Shown here: positions 63,096 to 64,000 of the stretch, in pieces
How the letters are laid out: each line of letters begins with the position of its first letter
Numbering within the stretch: position 1 is the first letter of the stretch
Assembly (NCBI GenBank): GCA_964450955.1
Contig: CAYVFI010000023.1
Coordinates: 1-64,000 of the forward strand
Source of the DNA: CAYNWT01 sp964450955
GTDB lineage: Bacteria; Planctomycetota; Planctomycetia; Planctomycetales; Planctomycetaceae
Reading direction: 5' to 3'
Length of the DNA stretch: 64,000 nucleotides
Position numbers and translations under genes: made by a program
The notes under the pieces: generated by a model
What the model saw: the letters and a program-made list of their open reading frames with translations, nothing else
Told to the model about the DNA's origin: nothing
The model's database searches: none

Positions 63096-63311
63096 ATGGA
63101 GAAGTTAGTCACAATTTATCTGGACGTTGCCCAGTACACGGGCAAAGGTATCCGATTTTCCAACTCAGACCTTCACGGGAAAGTCGAAGAACATCTTCAG
63201 GAAGAATTGTCCGATGGGTGGTCGATCTCGAATCTTAGCGCTTTGAGTAACGGTACCACCGGCGGATGGGTGGTGGTCGCATTGAAAAAAGAAGATCGCC
63301 GTCGCGCGTGA
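63096..63311 (+). CDS. Small conserved-looking protein
   Basis: About 71 aa from ATG 63096 (MEKLVTIYLDVAQYTGKG), with a strong GAGGAGAAGG site upstream. The gene lies 2 bp after the HEAT protein stop, so it is probably in the same operon. A beta-alpha-beta pattern with HGKVEEHLQEELSDGWSIS and a closing GGWVVVALKK strand suggests a small ferredoxin-like fold. Unrecognised; an earlier in-frame start overlapping the HEAT gene is not supported. Confidence 0.7.
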   Translation: MEKLVTIYLDVAQYTGKGIRFSNSDLHGKVEEHLQEELSDGWSISNLSALSNGTTGGWVVVALKKEDRRRA

Positions 63312-63379
63312 CAATTTCGGTGGCCAACACGAGTGTCAGGCGGTTCTTTTTTTGTGCTGAATAAAGCGGGCCGACCGGC

Positions 63380-63973
63380 TTAGTCGTAAATTACAACCAT
63401 GAACAGGTGGGCTTCGCCCCGACCGACGTTGCATATGGCGTGCGTGACGTCGGCCCGGTATCCGGCCGAGTCTCCACGGTTCAGTTCGTTCGTGTCCTCG
63501 CCGGATTCGACTGAGACTTTGCCTTTTTGAACCGTCAGAAACTCACGCGTCCCCTGAAAGTGCGGCGCGCTGCGCAGGGCGCCGTTGGGTTTAAGTGTGA
63601 CTTCGTAGAACTCGACGTCCTTCTCCAACCGCAGTGGAGAGAGGGTTCGAATTGTGCAGTCGTCATCGGCACGATAAAGATGAGCCGGGTCATCCGCACG
63701 AACGACCTCGATGGACGACGTGGCGCCAGGCGTTTCGACCAGTTCGCCCAGTGTGATACCGAACGCCTGAGCGATTCGGTAAGTCACTGCCAGCGTGGGG
63801 TTGGCCTGTTCGCGCTCAATCTGACTTAGCATCGAACGACTTACGTCACTGGCCTGAGACAAAGTATCCAGCGACCAGCCTCGGGCCGTACGTAGTTCTT
63901 TGACGCGACGACACAGCCGCTGGCTCATCTCGTCGGTTCCGCGTTTGGATGTTGTCGCTGGCTTTCGAGGCAT
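63380..63973 (-). CDS. XRE-family regulator with cupin domain
   Basis: 197 aa. A basic start (MPRKPATTSKRG) is followed by a helix-turn-helix of the Cro/CI type (about 18-75: VKELRTARGWSLDTLSQASDVSRSMLSQIEREQANPTL). The C-terminal cupin is seen in PHFQGTREFLTVQKGKVSVESG, then RGDSAGYRADVTHAICNVG. HTH-cupin proteins often respond to small metabolites or to amine or sulfur compounds. The ligand here is unknown. It converges on the small gene before it, and its own target is not evident. Confidence 0.93.
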   Translation of the reverse strand: MPRKPATTSKRGTDEMSQRLCRRVKELRTARGWSLDTLSQASDVSRSMLSQIEREQANPTLAVTYRIAQAFGITLGELVETPGATSSIEVVRADDPAHLYRADDDCTIRTLSPLRLEKDVEFYEVTLKPNGALRSAPHFQGTREFLTVQKGKVSVESGEDTNELNRGDSAGYRADVTHAICNVGRGEAHLFMVVIYD

Positions 63974-64000
63974 CTTCGTACAGTATGATGGATTTGCGTC

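Overview
The window looks like chromosomal DNA of a Planctomycetota bacterium, most likely of the Planctomycetaceae group. Support comes from gene content: two secreted sulfatases, a PVC-type CxxCH cytochrome with a propeller head, a tricorn-like S41 protease, lipid A genes (lpxI, lpxD), many secreted TPR or HEAT proteins, and frequent GTG/TTG starts with weak Shine-Dalgarno sites. No tRNA, rRNA, CRISPR array, prophage or insertion sequence was recognised.

Layout. 0-8.8 kb: a thermonuclease-fold lipoprotein, the lpxI-lpxD pair, a GT-C glycosyltransferase, a very large AsmA-like envelope protein and a stand-alone LigD-type DNA ligase followed by an apparent sigma-factor fragment. 9-17 kb: a prepilin-peptidase-like membrane protein without recognisable catalytic aspartates, a DUF2293 protein, a TPR protein with a methyltransferase, a divergent hydroxyproline catabolic pair (epimerase plus D-amino-acid dehydrogenase) and a DUF2927 protein. 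17-30.5 kb: a sulfatase with an N-terminal beta-solenoid, aspartate kinase with four ACT domains behind an 11-bp tandem repeat, the CxxCH protein, the tricorn-like protease and a secreted coiled-coil protein. 30.8-40.6 kb: glycerate kinase, thpR, ruvA-ruvC-ispF, a lipoprotein, class II aldolase, a second sulfatase beside a 36-codon DUF1501-like remnant, and two small hypothetical genes.

41-46.4 kb: a fatty acid and phospholipid cluster, rpmF-plsX-fabD-acpP-fabF, followed by a second ketosynthase-fold gene whose active-site Cys is replaced by Glu. fabH and fabG, common members of such clusters, are absent here. This is the most interesting locus in the window. 48-57.7 kb: nusA-infB-rbfA (no rimP in front), an endonuclease-III-like protein with a histone-H1-like tail, a large TPR protein and ruvB. 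57.9-64 kb: katG, a fused cobA-hemD gene, a HEAT-repeat protein, a conserved small protein and an XRE-cupin regulator.

Several convergent gene pairs are separated by strong hairpins that look like bidirectional terminators. Other palindromes (25.8, 29.4 and 33.4 kb) resemble dispersed REP-like elements. All functional names rest on motif recognition by eye; no database search was run.
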